NCBI GenBank assembly: GCA_032622095.1 | Contig: CP136065.1 | Coordinates: 207,990,151 to 208,054,150 of the forward strand | Length of the DNA stretch: 64,000 nt | Direction of reading: 5' to 3' | Origin: Siphonodentalium dalli | Lineage: Eukaryota; Mollusca; Scaphopoda; Gadilida; Siphonodentaliidae | Shown here: positions 13,215 to 27,083 of the stretch, one piece after another | How positions within the stretch are numbered: the stretch's first letter is position 1 | How the letters are laid out: the number at the start of each line of letters is the position of its first letter | The notes under the pieces: model-generated | What the model was told of the DNA's origin: nothing | The model's database searches: none | What the model saw: only the letters and a program-made list of their open reading frames with translations | Program-made: the position numbers and the translations under genes

Positions 13215-13915
13215 CCAGTTTGTATGCGGCATTCAGGCCATTTTCAGGTGGTACGCTATATACATACCCAATGTTATCTGGTACTAGGAATACATATGGC
13301 AATATAACCGGCATTCAGGATTCAGCAAAAAGGCTGGTATGCAGATATTATAGCACAAAATTACACAAATTTTGAGTATTTTATAACCCAAACAGACCCA
13401 AGTGATATATTTTTATCTTATTCATTCTAATACCTCTTGATATGTTGCTGTTTTGGATACTATTTAAGCAAATGTGAGAAAACTGGTATTCAGAATTCAT
13501 GGGCGGTAGCAGGGTAACGCCCTCACCAATGCCAATCAGAATTGAATAGACTAGCCTGGAAGGTTTCGCCCCGATACCAGTTAATGTAAAAGGGCCAATC
13601 ATGCGTACAACTACAAGTTACAAGTAAGAAAATATTGAATGAAAACTAATATTACACTAATATTATAGTTTTCATATACATGTATTTGCTGAAGTTGTAT
13701 CCATAACATCTACATATCTATTGATAATAGACTGAATTACTTCATAAATGTCATTTGGGTTGGAAAATAGTAAAACAAAATTTAATTTTGTGCTCTAAAA
13801 GCTGCGAACCGGCCTCTTTGAATCCTGAATACCGGTTAAACTGCCCAAATGAATCCCGAGTACCAAATTAGCAGATGGGTATGAATCCTGCGTACCGCCT
13901 GAACATGACATAAAT
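13215..13915. mobile_element. Foldback element, family C
   Basis: The arms at about 13225-13340 and 13805-13910 are inverted copies. The right arm reads 'gaatcctgaataccggtt', 'gaatcccgagtacc' and 'gaatcctgcgtaccgcctg'. The left arm is the reverse complement of this. A related fragment lies at 49.1-49.24 kb. The loop has no recognisable gene. Confidence 0.65.
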
Positions 13916-14875
13916 GTTTTCAATTTATTTCATTTACAAGTACCTGTACATGTAGCTGATTCACCTAACAATTTTGTTTATCTTTAAATATGTGAGATCC
14001 AATGGGAAATCATTTGAGTACAGTGCATTAGTCCGAGAGACTGATAACCTTGGTGTTTAATAGTCCCACTGTTTGGTCATTTTAGAGTCTACATTGTCTC
14101 AAAATTTGTAATCTTCATGCCCAGTTTATAGTGACGCAGTCAGGTATCATTATAAACACCCATTTACACACAAAATATCTTCCCCAAAGCATCAGTACAT
14201 ATGTAAACTATCAATTGGATAAAAATGCATTAATTTGTATATATTTTTATGGACAATACATGTTATGTCTCGAGTAATTTATTTTGTATGAGAACAATAC
14301 TAGCAGCATAACTGACTAAAGTAATGTATTGTCAACACAATCGATACTTTCAAACCCGGGTACCATGAATTGAACCGATGGGCATTGAACCCTCAAACTA
14401 TCGACCTTCCTGACAATTGAACCCATCGAACGACCAGTAACGAACATTCTGACTAACGTACTGTATACGTACCTTATACTCATGAATTGGTCCAAATTAT
14501 TTTTCTGCTTTAAATGTCATTCAAATTGTTCCAATTGTGTGGACTTATTGATTTTCTGTTTTCATCCAAAAAGCCAAATTGCACCGAAGGACTATACATA
14601 TGTACCAGTACATGTACACGTAAATGTACCAAGAGGCCCACATTTGCAATGAAAGGCCGCAAAGAATCACACAGTGTGTAACTGCACCAATTCTACAAAC
14701 TAAACCCACTAAGCGACATAATATTGGTCTATCCCCAAATAGGACATGTACATTGTAAGTACTGGCACCGATAGTATAAGTAATTGCGTGCTTGCACATG
14801 TAATGGAAGTTTTTCCAGGAATAACAATAAGTTGACAATACATGGGATACATTTGTACAAATTTCATGTGAAATA

Positions 14876-15067
14876 TATAACTTTATTGTTATAGATGTAT
14901 GCTGCAATTTAAAATATCTCCGTGCTAACTATTTTCATCATTTTGAGTCTATCCAAGGGAGATGAACTCCCTTAGATAGACTAAAATCTACAAAATTACA
15001 AGGTAGTTAGCACGGAGATAATTTAGATTGCAGCATACATGTACATGTACTGTATAATAATAAAGTT
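14876..15067. mobile_element. Compact hairpin (MITE-like)
   Basis: This is a nearly continuous inverted repeat. TATGCTGCAAT and TATCTCCGTGCTAACTA on the left pair with TAGTTAGCACGGAGATA and ATTGCAGCATA on the right. The centre is AAGGGAG-ATGAA-CTCCCTT near 14961-14967. The minus-strand frame at 14545-14907 overlaps it and looks spurious. Confidence 0.75.
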
Positions 15068-15068
15068 A

Positions 15069-15134
15069 AGAGAAATCCATCACATTACATTCACATTAAA
15101 TTTTCATGTGAAAGAAATGTGATGGAGTTCTCTA
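15069..15134. repeat. Short hairpin next to the previous element
   Basis: AGAGAAATCCATCACATT at the left pairs with AATGTGATGGAGTTCTCT at the right, with one or two unpaired bases. It directly abuts the hairpin at 14876-15067. Confidence 0.75.
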
Positions 15135-15184
15135 AACATTATTTTTTAATTTCTGCAGAGTATGAGGTCACCCTGTACAATTTA

Positions 15185-15645
15185 ATGCACATTATTCTTC
15201 GACTTTGGGGGTAGAAATTGTTTTTATTTGAGTCGAGGAACCCACCCATCAAATCTCAAGAGTTTTCTAAAACACTCTTTATGATCGGAAATGATTTTTT
15301 GAATAAATGACTACAAAAATAATCACCAGAAACTAAATTTACAATATCTTGTATAGTTGGCATGTGAATACATTGAAATTTGGTATACAGTACTTACGGT
15401 TATTCTTGATTTAGTAATCATGTTTTATTTATAGACAATATGGTTATAACACCATGCTGATCACAATGAAAGATGTTTGTTTACATAATTTGTGATGACA
15501 AGCACCGAGGAATTCCTGTTCGAATCAGGCATCACTTAATATATGGAAATCGACTGCATTGAGAGAGGTGGGTTTCTTGACTGAAATGATACATGGTTCA
15601 CCCCCATAGCTGAAGGAATACTAATTTTAATAATGGTGTTAAATC
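15185..15645. mobile_element. Foldback element, family D
   Basis: The left arm at about 15190-15260 ('ttcgactttgggggtag', 'gaacccaccca') pairs with the right arm at about 15555-15640 ('gtgggtttcttgact', 'tcacccccatagctgaag'). A related single arm is present at 51.32-51.42 kb. No protein is encoded. Confidence 0.6.
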
Positions 15646-16339
15646 AGACAGGGCATCGTTCAATTTCTTCTGCAATATTTAATGTTTGCATCAGCAATCG
15701 TTCATGTTTGCTTTAATTAATGTGCTTTGCAGAAACAAAATTCAGGAAGAGGATCCTTATTTGGCCCTGTAGCCCAAGTTTGTTGGCACCCCAACAGGCT
15801 AACACACTCATAAATTTTAACTATAGTCCCATTCGAAATGGGCAGTAGTCATACAAGAACTGTCAGATAATGTACATGTACATGCATGTTGGAAATAATA
15901 ATTACTATGAATCTTCAGAAATAACACAGAATAGTGTGACAATTCAATCACAATTCATAACTGCAGAACAGATAGGCCACAGGTTCGTGTATTTCAAAGC
16001 ATGTATACATGTACTGTATAGACACTGGTACTATACACTTGACCAAGCATTAATATTATTACCGGTATAGGCATTCAAGATTACTATGGTAGTAGTACCA
16101 TGTTCTGAACCAATGTCATTACACATGTGCAAAAATCGGTTAATGTTTGTAAACCAGGGTGATCGATTAACTCGCGATTCGCATCGGGTGGTATTGGTCC
16201 CACATCGCCTTGTAACAGACTGCCACACAACTGGAAACACTAGCACTAATATTTCTTAACTTACTATAATATAATACATTTAATACTTAATTCACAACTA
16301 ACAAAAAAATCGCTGTTATATGTACAGCTAATTTCTAAT

Positions 16340-16740
16340 TAATCGACCACCCTTAAAAGCACAGATGGCCTTCAGGGTGGGTATTGCTGTTAAAATAGTC
16401 ACTTCCATTAAAACCGCCATAACAAAAAGAATATTAAAAATTAGACAGACCTTGTTCTTATACCAATCATAAATATTGCATAAATAGTATGTTTTTGTCA
16501 AGTTTGTATGCTTTGTTATGTAAACAAAGACCTAAAATGTTACAGAATCTGGATTTTGTTTACATCACACAGCGTACAGTCTTGACGACATTGACTTGAC
16601 ATTGATAATTGGTATAAGAATAAAATATGTCTCTATATTTTAATATTCTTTTTATTTATGGCTGTTTTAACGGGTGTGACTATTTTAACACCATACCCAT
16701 TGCGAAGGCCATCCATGCCTTTAACAAGGTTGACCACTGG
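16340..16740. mobile_element. Foldback element, family E, copy 1
   Basis: The arms at about 16345-16475 and 16605-16735 are close inverted copies. 'gttaaaatagtcac' and 'aaaaagaatattaaaa' on the left pair with their complements on the right. The loop is AT-rich. The + frame at 16627-16911 runs through the right arm and is not a gene. A single-arm relative lies at 44.15-44.43 kb. Confidence 0.75.
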
Positions 16741-17940
16741 TATTACCGCAATACTCAAGCAAGACCATGTATCAACCACAGACAATTAGTTGGACCGCAT
16801 TTTCCATGCGGTCAGTGGCCAACATTGAATGTTGAATATACCAGAAACAATTTATTAATTGAAATAATGTGTTGTGTTAATGTAGTAGTTGAAAATAATG
16901 ATACCCACTAATGGTGTGGATTTGGTATATTTCAATTGAAAAGTAGGTGATTAGAAATTGCAATGGATGTCGAAAGCTCACTGTCACATGGTTCCAAATT
17001 TCTAGATCGAACTTATATTTTCCTATATAAATACCAAATTTAATATGGTGGGATATGACAAATTGTTTGCCATTGCGTTTTTTTCATGTAAATGACTTCT
17101 ATGTTTTGTGACAACAATTCCACTCAGTGACTTTATGCAGCCTGTATGTTTTAGGATATATTTGGATATTTTGATTGCCATTGGCTGCGTTTGTTGGGAA
17201 AATACTGATCGCAGCGCTCATGAAAAAATTAATAGGCTGCACATGTACATGTATGGCGGTCATGATAAAAATTAATGCGGTGTCCGGCGGTTTCAAGAAG
17301 ATAATATGGCGGTAATTTACTTTGTTACAGAGTTTAAAAACATGTTACCGCGGTAAGATTTAATACCAGCCGATATCGTATACTAGTATCAACTAGTGCT
17401 GTAACAATTAATCTTGCATCCATGCATTGAATCGCTATATACTATCAAACCATAATATAAATGACTGTGGTTGATCGATTGGTTGTGGACTGCGGTATTA
17501 AATACTAGTGGTCAACCTCGATAAGGCAGGTCGATTAATTAGGCCATAGCTGATTCGTTTGGAAAGAGAATATAGCTATCCGACTAAATGGATAATATTT
17601 TCCCACCTGAACAGGACTCGATTACAGAGAAATATACCAAACATACTGTTATTGTGATCATACGCTGATAAGCTAAATTAGAATGTTTTCAATCGAAACC
17701 TCCCAAATAAAATTAATGAATTAAGTACTCAATTTTCAAATATTTCTAAGAGCCTGTAATTATAATTTCTTACAGATGTCCCATTCGATTTGACACTGTA
17801 AATCTACTGTAATAGTTTTCCAAACCGAATATGTGTATTCAAATCAAATCACACCTACCATTTGTTTTGCCGCCTCTCTGGTCGACAAGGACGCCGCTCT
17901 GGCTAAAGCGATGTTTTATTCGAGAGGGTCCTATGTTTAT
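16741..17940. other. Gene-free stretch
   Basis: No gene or clear repeat is seen. A local hairpin phrase GGACCGCATTTTCCATGCGGTC lies near 16792 (short arms around TTTTC), of unknown significance. Confidence 0.45.
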
Positions 17941-17944
17941 GTAG

Positions 17945-18700
17945 GACTAGCAGAGTTGCCCGGCGTAGCCCGGGTTAAAGTGTAGTCAAAACGTTAATAA
18001 ATGTTGTCAATCGGTTAGTAAGCACACGTACCAGTATGGATGAAGAGTTCTGCATTTTGTACCAATGCCATAGATTATCCCGTTTCTATAAATGTCAAGG
18101 TACCCCAATGCCCATACTGACATCGGGCGTCAAATTTGCTGAAGCCGGCAAACGTTTTATACAATTATGGCGCCCCTTCCCCAGTCCATTCCTGACATGG
18201 ACATCAACATGTTTGTAGTCTTTAAACTACACCATTATTTCATCGTAGCATGCATGGAGAATCCCATATACGTGTCTATGTGAGTATCGATAAAACAATT
18301 GTTTTGGTGCGCACCTCCCCGATCCACATTCCTGATCCGAATGGTGCCACCTCGGAAAACTAAAACCACACCATTAGGTTCCTTATATCGCAGCCATACC
18401 TATATATGTTCAGTGTAAAGCGCGACAAAAAGTGTTAACGATGTTTTTCCCTTTCCCCAGCCCCATGTTGGCTATATAAGTTTGGTATAAATGCCGACAA
18501 ATACATGTTCATCAAATGTGGTGTTCATCCTAATTAGTGTCCAAGAATTTGCACAGAATGTCTTCGATATTGACCATATTATATTTTATACGAGCCACCA
18601 ACAGCCACCAAAACCATATATATTTGCCACATATAGCTAATAGCAGACTTGAACCCCAATGCATTATACAGATCACGGGAGAGAGGGACGCAGTTATAGT
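17945..18700 (+). mobile_element. Dispersed element, family F, copy 1
   Basis: It starts with 'tagcagagttgcccggcg' and contains diverged internal units of the type 'cccattcctgac', 'ggtgccac', 'aaaccacaccattag', 'ttcctta'. The same head and internal units recur at 19.29-20.71 kb. There is no recognisable reverse transcriptase or transposase. The copy lacks the ACAGACAG tail of its neighbour and may be truncated. Confidence 0.6.
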
Positions 18701-19293
18701 ATATTCATAGGAATGATATGATCCCTATGAATATTAAGTTGAATCCCACCTGACCGAAAACTCTTTTGTCAACACCAGCGAGATGACATTTTATTATACA
18801 AAGATAAACAATGGCATGTATTTCTAAATGTATCAAAAACATCGATTGAACTGGAAGCTTCTATTGCCTTTCTGTGGATTGAAACACGTATCACTCGCTT
18901 TGTATACGTTACTCACGGTGTTTGTGAAGACAACTTATGTGTAAATTCGATAGCTACAACTGAACACGGAGTGTTTTAGCTACATTTCAAAACAACCGTG
19001 GCACTACAGTTATGTGCTGTCAACTCAAGAATAACCTGATGACTCTGGCTTGCCGTTAAAAGCTATGCGCATACTTCAACGCGGATGCTCTTCAGTCGGG
19101 CGCTGACACCACCATTTCAATTCCGCACATTCTTTATACTTGACCATAAAGATCTGTGGTGGATCATTGTTAACATGTTGATAATCGGATACCGTTTTGC
19201 GCGATTCAAGTGTTTTTCTTCCTTTTTTTGTTGTCTTCGGGGTGTACGCATTCCTCATATATATAGCGTCATATATATTTATAATATATACAC

Positions 19294-20712
19294 GTAGCAG
19301 AGTGCCTCGGAGTTGCCCAGACTAAAGTGACGCGGAATGCTCCACTGGGGACATTTGATGCGAATAGAGAACTATTTGCTAAAAGCAGTTTTTTTCATAA
19401 AGTTCATAAGCATCACATAACTATTATTCTTATATATACGTGCATTACTTGCAGGACTCAACTGGTCGGAATTATTGCAGTTTTATTTATTGCGAGTATC
19501 GTTTATCCGGAGCTAAGAAGTTGATATCGAGAATATTTCAGACGTTGTATAAATGTATATATATTTTAAATGGTATAATCAACGTGGTTGTATTCTGGGT
19601 AGTATACGATTTCCACATTCATCCAGAATCCGTAATGCCTGAGTATACACACTCATCAAATTCAGTCACTAAATGGACAATCTACGTCTTCAAAAGAACC
19701 AAGCATTTTATACGGTTTTCAATTAGCAATTAAGTTTTTTTTTCAATAAATGTTGGTATCACTACCCACTCCTAACTCAAAGTGCGCCACATTGATATTT
19801 TCATACCACACAATTAGATCCCTTGTATAGCATGCGGGTGCCTAATTAAAAAGCAATTTCGGTAACATCGCGGTTATGTCAATTATGGTGCTTCTAGCTA
19901 TCCATCCCTAACACACGACACTGATTTGCCAACTTTAAACCACATGTGCCATTAGATTGCAGGCATACAGATACGTTTGTTGATTATCAGTGAGAACATG
20001 TTTACCCACTATGATGCCCCCACTAACCACAATCCCTGACGCCACTACTCTCGAAACTTAAAACTTTAGATTCCTCGTTGCAAGGAGTGTCTATATAATT
20101 AAGTTTAGTTGGAAATAAATCGGAGACAAAATAATGTGTATTAAATTCTGATGCTTTCCGTCCGTTTTCTCGTATCATGGAAAAGAATGGGTATCAATTT
20201 GGTGGAAATTGGCGTTAAAAAGTTTTATCAATTTTGGTGCCCCTCTCCCTTCCGTGCACCCCTGACTCCAATGGCGCCACTTTTGCCATCTTGAAATCAC
20301 ACGATTAGATTCCTCGTTTCATGGAGAAGAATGGGTATCAATTTGGTGGAAATTGGCGTTAAAAAGTTTCATCAATTTTGGTGCCCCTCTCCCCTTCCGT
20401 CCACCCCTGATTCATATAGCACCACTTTTGACATCTATAAACCACACCATTAGATTCCTCATATCATGGAGATGATTATGTTAAAGTTTGGGGTGGAAAT
20501 AGGCGACAATATTTTTTCTTCTGTCCCTCCTCCTTTTGTGTCCCTAACAACAGCGTCAATTTAGAAAATTCTAACCGCACCATTATCTTTCTCGTAAAAA
20601 AGTACCCCAAATAGACCCCTCTGTTGTTATCTAGATGGTCCCCTGTGAATTTCTATAGAACACAGACAGACAGACAGTCATTCGCAAATATATATATATA
20701 TAGATAGATCGA
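19294..20712 (+). mobile_element. Dispersed element, family F, copy 2 with ~145-bp internal repeats
   Basis: The head 'tagcagagtgcctcggag' resembles copy 1. Internal units of about 145 bp are clearest at 20175-20460, where 'agaatgggtatcaatttgg' and 'ggtgcccctctccc' each occur twice. The tail is 'aatttctatagaacacag', ACAGACAGACAG, then an AT run, typical of dispersed invertebrate repeats. No enzyme is encoded. Open frames at 19.1-19.7 kb show no domain. Confidence 0.65.
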
Positions 20713-20774
20713 GAGTGAACAGAGATACATGCCAAATAATGCATTTATGCTGTTATGGGGTTATGGCCTGACCG

Positions 20775-20782
20775 CATATATG
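20775..20782. repeat. Left target-site duplication, CATATATG
   Basis: The 8-bp CATATATG directly precedes the terminal TAGTGTT of the element at 20783-21599 and is repeated exactly at 21600-21607. The 8-mer is itself a palindrome, which slightly weakens it as a direct-repeat test. Confidence 0.75.
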
Positions 20783-21599
20783 TAGTGTTCAAACGGCTAC
20801 GGTTTTTCATAGTCGACTAATCGACAGTCAAAAATCAAGTCAAAGTCGACTAATCGACAACCCCCATTGCCATGGAAAACTTCCAAGTTACTGTGTGGCT
20901 ATTGAGTACTGTAAAATCACTGCGAGATAACTGCAGTTCCCATATTTTCGTTGGTATTACGATCGGAAGACGGGAACGGTGGCCGGTGCTACAAACCGGT
21001 GGCTGGTGCTACTAGATTTGTATCCATCCAGCTAATTAATACTGGGTGTCTGAGCTAAGTTGGCTTCAATGTGTTTCATTGTGTGTAGGTTTCTCATTTA
21101 ACGTTGTATTTAATTATGACACTACGTCATACCATATCCGGACACATTATTAGTCCATTCTCATACTGAATTAATTACACACATAGTGAGTCACTATTAT
21201 ATTGACTAGTGACAGAGAATACGAAAAATAAACGTTTTAGTATAATTATTGTATTCAATTAAACTGACGTGACGCAATACAAATTGAAAGAACATCAAGA
21301 TATTCCAAGCGCGGCTGCCGATATGGTTTTCTTTGATCAGCCATCGCGCAACGATGTTTTATAATCTTAGCGACATTGTCCATTTCATAACTGGCGTTTG
21401 TGTAAGTAATTCTGCTAAATAGGGTGGCTTATGTTTTAACTTTTAACACTATCCTTGCCATTGTTGGTATATTGTATTGTACCATTAAAACATAGTGCGT
21501 GGTCAGATTAATATATAAATGCAACTATTAAATCGACTTGGGATTCTTTTGGTGAACAATTCGTCGACGTCGACTAATCAACAAATCGTTTCAACACTA
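20783..21599. mobile_element. Non-autonomous hAT-type transposon, 817 bp
   Basis: The ends are inverted: TAGTGTTCAAACG at the left and CGTTTCAACACTA at the right. Just inside, both carry GTCGACTAATC motifs. The terminus TAGTG fits the hAT pattern (C/T-A-A/G-N-G) and the 8-bp duplication CATATATG on both sides fits hAT insertion. There is no open frame of transposase size, so it depends on an enzyme encoded elsewhere. It ends about 150 bp before the 21-bp array. Confidence 0.8.
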
Positions 21600-21607
21600 C
21601 ATATATG
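21600..21607. repeat. Right target-site duplication, CATATATG
   Basis: Exact copy of 20775-20782, directly after the terminal AACACTA of the hAT-type element. Confidence 0.75.
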
Positions 21608-21752
21608 ATGCCCAAGTGGGTGTCAGTTTTCACATCCACTGCGCACTTGGAAGGCCCATTTCTATATATACTACTGATAAATTTCACATTCCTCCCTAAT
21701 ATTGGGAGATTGGCGCCACAAGTACAAGATGCCACTCATGTTCTAACAAACA

Positions 21753-24700
21753 TTCAAATATGGCTATTCTTATCGTTAAGATGGTTATTCATATCGTTTA
21801 GACGGCTATTAATATCGTTAATATGGCTATTCACATCGTTAGGATGGCTAATACTATTGTTAAGACGGCTATTCATATCGTTAAGACGGCTATTCATATC
21901 GTTAAGACGGCTATTTATATCGCTAATATGGCTATTCATATCGTTAAAGTGGCTATTAATATCGATAATATGACTTCTTATCGTTAATATGGCTATTCAT
22001 ATAGCTAAGACGGCTATTCATATCATTAATATGGCTATTCATACAGTTAATATGGCTATTCATATCGTTAAGATGGCTATTAATATCGTTAATATGGCTA
22101 TTCATATCGTCAATATGGCTATTCATGTCGTTAATATGGCTATTAATATATCGGTAAGACGGCTATTCATATCGTTAAGTCTGCTACTCATATCATTAAG
22201 ACGGCTATTTATTCATATCATTAATATGGCTATCCCTATCGTTAACACGGCTATTCATATCGTTAAGACGTCTATTAAAATCGTTAAGATGGCTATTCAT
22301 ATCGTTAAGACGATATTTAATATCGTCGTTAAGGCGGTTATTCATATCGTTAATATGGCTATTAATGTCGATAAGACGGCTATTCATATCGTTAATATGG
22401 CTATTCATATAGTTAAGACGGCTATTCATATCGTTAAGATGGCTATTCGTATCGTTCAAATGGCTATTCGTATGGTTAAGATGACTATTCATATCATTAA
22501 TACGGCTATTCATTTCGTTAAGATGGCTATTCATATCGTTAAGACTGCTACTCATATCGTTAAGACGGCTACTCATATCGTTAAGGTGGCTATATATTCA
22601 TATCGTTAAGATGGCTATTCATATCGTTAAGACTGCTACTCATATCGTTAAGACGGCTATTCATATCGTTAAGACTGCTACTCATATCGTTAAGACGGTT
22701 ACTCATATCGTTAAGGTGACTTTTCATATCGTTAATATGGCTATTCATATCGTTAATATGGCTATTCATTTCGTTAAGGTGGCTATTCATATCGTTAAGA
22801 TGGCTATTCATATCGTTAAGGTGGCTATTCATATCGTTAATATGGCTATTCATTTCGTTAAGGTGGCTATTCATATCGTTAAGGTGGCTATTCATATCGT
22901 TAAGATGGCTACTCATATCGTTAAGATGGCTATTCATATCGTTAATATGGCTATTCATATCGTTAAGATGGCTATTCATATCGTTAAGGTGGCTATTCAT
23001 ATCGTTAATATGGCTATTCATATAGTTAAGGTGGCTATTCATATCGTTAATATGGCTATTCACATCGTTAATATGGCTATTCATATCATTAAGGTGGCTA
23101 TTCACATCGTTAATATGGCTATTCATATCGTTAATATGGCTATTCATATAGTTAAGGTGGCTATTCATATCGTTAATATGGCTATTCATTTCGTTAATAT
23201 GGCTATTCATATCGTTAAGATGGCTATTCCTATCGTTAATATGGCTATTCATATAGTTAAGATGGCTATTCACATCGTTAATATGGCTATTCATGTCGTT
23301 AATATGGCTATTCATATCGTTAATATGGCTATTAATTTCGTTAAGGTGGCTATTCATATCGTTAAGATGGCTATTCATATAGTTAAGGTGGCTATTCATA
23401 TCGTTAATATGGCTATTCATTTCGTTAATATGGCTATTCATATCGTTAAGATGGCTATTCCTATCGTTAATATGGCTATTCATATAGTTAAGATGGCTAT
23501 TCACATCGTTAATATGGCTATTCATGTCGTTAATATGGCTATTCATATCGTTAATATGGCTATTAATTTCGTTAAGGTGGCTATTCATATCGTTAAGATG
23601 GCTATTCATATCGTTAATGTGGCTATTAATATCGTTAAGACGGCTACTCATATAATTAAGGTGGCTATTCATATCGTTAATATGGCTATTCATATAGTTA
23701 ATATGGCTATTCATATAGTTAATGTGGCTATTCATTTCGTTAAGGTGGCTATTCATATCGTTAATATGGCTATTAATATCGTTAATATGGCTATTCATAT
23801 CGTTAATATGGCTATTCATATCGTTAAGGTGGCTATTAATATCGTTATTATGGCTATTCATATCGTTAAGGTGGCTATTCATATCGTTAAGACGGCTATT
23901 CATATCGTTAATATGGCTATTCATATCGTTAATATGGCTATTAATCTCGTTAATATGGCTATTCATATCGTAAGTATGGCTATTAATATCGTTAAGACGG
24001 CTATTCATATTGTTAGGACGGCTATTCATTTCGTTAAGGTGGCTATTCATATCGTTAAGACGGCTATTCATATCGTTAAGACGGCTATTCATATCGTTAA
24101 GACGGCTACTCATATCGTTAAGACGGCTACTCATATCGTTAAGACGGCTACTCATATCATTAAGACGGCTACTCATATCGTTAATATGGCTATTCATTTC
24201 GTTAAGGTGGCTATTCATATCGTTAAGACTGCTACTCATATCGTTAAGACGGCTACTCATATCGTTAAGACGGCTATTCATTTCGTTAAGGTGGCTATTC
24301 ATATCGTTAAGACGGCTATTCATATCGTTAAGACGGCTATTCATATCGTTAAGACGGCTACTCATATCGTTAAGACGGCTACTCATATCGTTAAGACGGC
24401 TACTCATATCATTAAGACGGCTACTCATATCGTTAATATGGCTATTCATTTCGTTAAGGTGGCTATTCATATCGTTAAGACTGCTATTCATTTCGTTAAG
24501 GTGGCTTTTCATATCGTTAAGACGGCTACTCATATCGTTAATATGGCTACTCATTTCGTTAAGGTGGCTGTTAATATCGTTAAGACGGCTATTCATATCG
24601 TTCAGACGGCTATTCATATCGTTAAGACGGCTACTCATATCGTTAATATGGCTTTTCATATCGTTAAGACGGCTACTCATATCGTTAATATGGCTATTCA

Positions 24701-27083
24701 TTTCGTTAAGGTGGCTGTTAATATCGTTAAGACGGCTATTCATATCGTTAAGACGGCTATTCATATCGTTAAGGTGGCTATTCATATCGTTAAGACTGCT
24801 ATTCATATCGTTAAGATGGCTACTCATATCGTTAAGGTGGCTGTTAATATCGTTAAGACGGCTATTCATATCGTTAAGACGGCTATTCATATCGTTAAGA
24901 TGGCTATTCATATCGTTAATATGGCTATTCATATCGTTAAGTTGGCTATTCATATCGTTAAGATGGCTATTAATATCGTTAATATGGCTATTAATATCGT
25001 TAAGACGGCTATTCATATCGTTAAGATGGCTATATATTCATATCGTTAAGATGGCTATTCATATCTTTAAGACTGCTACTCATATCGTTAAGACGGCTAT
25101 TCATATCGTTAAGATGGCTACTCATATCGTTAAGGTGGCTGTTAATATCGTTAAGATGGCTATTCATATCGTTAAGACGGCTATTCATATCGTTAAGGCG
25201 GCTATTCATATCGTTAAGTTGGCTATTCATATCGTTAAGACTGCTATTCATATCGTTAAGACTGCTATTCATATCGTTAAGATGGCTATTCATATCGTTA
25301 ATATGGCTATTCATATCGTTAATATGGCTATTCATATCGTTAATATGGCTATTCATATCGTTAAGACGGCTATTCATATCGTTAAGGTGGCTGTTAATAT
25401 CGTTAAGATGGCTATTCATATCGTTGAGACGGCTATTCATATAGTTAAGACGGCTACTCATATCGTTAAGACGGCTATTCATTTCGTTAAGGTGGCTATT
25501 CATATCGCTAAGATGGCTCTGCATATCGATAAGACGGCTATTCATATCGTTAAGATGGCTATTCATATCGTTAATACTGCTACTCATATCGTTAAGACGG
25601 CTACTCATATCGTTAAGACGGCTATTCATTTCGTTAAGGTGGCTATATATTCATATCGTTAAGATGGCTATTCATATCGTTAAGACTGCTACTCATATCG
25701 TTAAGACTGCTACTCATATCGTTAAGACGGCTACTCATATCGTTAAGACGGCTATTAATATCGTTAAGGTGGCTATATATTCATATCGTTAAGATGGCAA
25801 TTCATATCGTTAAGACTACTACTCATATCGTTAAGACTGCTACTCATATCGTTAAGACGGCTACTCATATCGTTAAGACGGCTATTAATATCGTGAAGGT
25901 GGCTATATATTCATATCGTTAAGATGGCTACTCATATCGTTAAGGCGGCTACTCATATCGTTAAGGTGGCTATTCCTATCGTTAATATGGCTATTCATTT
26001 CGTTAAGGTGGCTATTAATATCGTGAAGATGGCTATTCATATCGTTAAGACTGCTACTCATATCGTTAAGACGGCTATTCATATCGTTAAGACTGCTACT
26101 CAAATCATTAAGACGGCTATTAAAATCGTTAAGATGGCTATTCATATCGTTAAGACGATATTTAATCGATAAGACGGTTATTCGTATCGTTAATATGGCT
26201 ATTAATGTCGATAAGACGGCTATTGATATCGTTAATATTGCTATTCATATCGTTAAGACGGCTATTCATATCGTTACGATGGCTATTCATATCGTTAAGA
26301 TGGCTATTCATATCGTTAAGATGGCTATTCGTATCGTTAAGATGGCTATTTATATGGTTAAGATGACTATTCATATCATTAATCCGGCTATTCATTTCGT
26401 TAAGATGGCTATTCATATCGTTAAGACTGCTACTCATATCGTTAAGACGGCTACTAATACCGTTAAGGTGGCTAATCATATCATTAAGATGGCTATTCAT
26501 ATCGTTAAGACTGCTACTCATATCGTTAAGATGGCTACTCATATCGTTAAGATGGCTATTCATATCGTTAAGATGGCTATTAATATCGTTAAGACGGCTA
26601 TTAATATCGTTAAGACGGCTATTCATATCGTTAATATGGCTACTCATATCGTTAAGGTGGCTATTCATATCGTTAAGATGGCTATTCATATCGTTAAGAC
26701 GGCTATTCATATCGTTAAGGTGGCTATATATTCATATCGTTAAGATGGCTATTCATATCGTTAAGAATGCTACTCATATCGTTAAGATGTATACTCATAT
26801 CGTTAAGATGTCTACTCCTCTCGTTAATATGGCTATTCATTTCGTTAAGGTGACTTTTCATATCGTTAAGATGGCTATTCATATCGTTAATATGGTTATT
26901 CATAACGTTAATATGGCTATTAATTTCGTTAAGGTGGTTATTCATATAGTTAATATGGCTATTCATATCGTTAATATGGCTATTCATATAGTTAAGACGG
27001 TTATTCATATCGTTAAGACGGCTATTCATATCGTTAAGACGGCTATTCATATCGTTAAGACGGCTATTCGTATCGTTAATATG
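21753..27083. repeat. 21-bp minisatellite, block 1 (about 254 units)
   Basis: The unit is GGCTATTCATATCGTTA plus four variable bases (AGAT, ATAT, AGAC or AGGT). Three of six frames are free of stops: on +, MAIHIVK/N and WLFISLR; on minus, LNDMNSH. Open frames of up to 812 codons (+) and 808 codons (minus, 22590-25016) therefore arise. Seven +4 slips across both blocks (GGCTATATATTCATATCG; here near 22589, 25029, 25641, 25771, 25901 and 26722) reset the frame and end the long reading frames. ACT variants (Ser-Ser on minus) concentrate at 24.0-26.0 kb. There is no start context, splice structure or flanking domain that makes it a gene. Confidence 0.95.

Noticed and set aside
15440-15540. tRNA-like T-arm (CCTGTTCGAATCAGG near 15507)
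   Set aside because: No A box, anticodon arm or acceptor pairing could be found upstream.
22611-25049. 812-codon + frame reading MAIHIVK/N, and WLFISLR frames elsewhere
   Set aside because: Another open phase of the 21-bp unit. Variation here is not conservative and the frame is broken at slip junctions.
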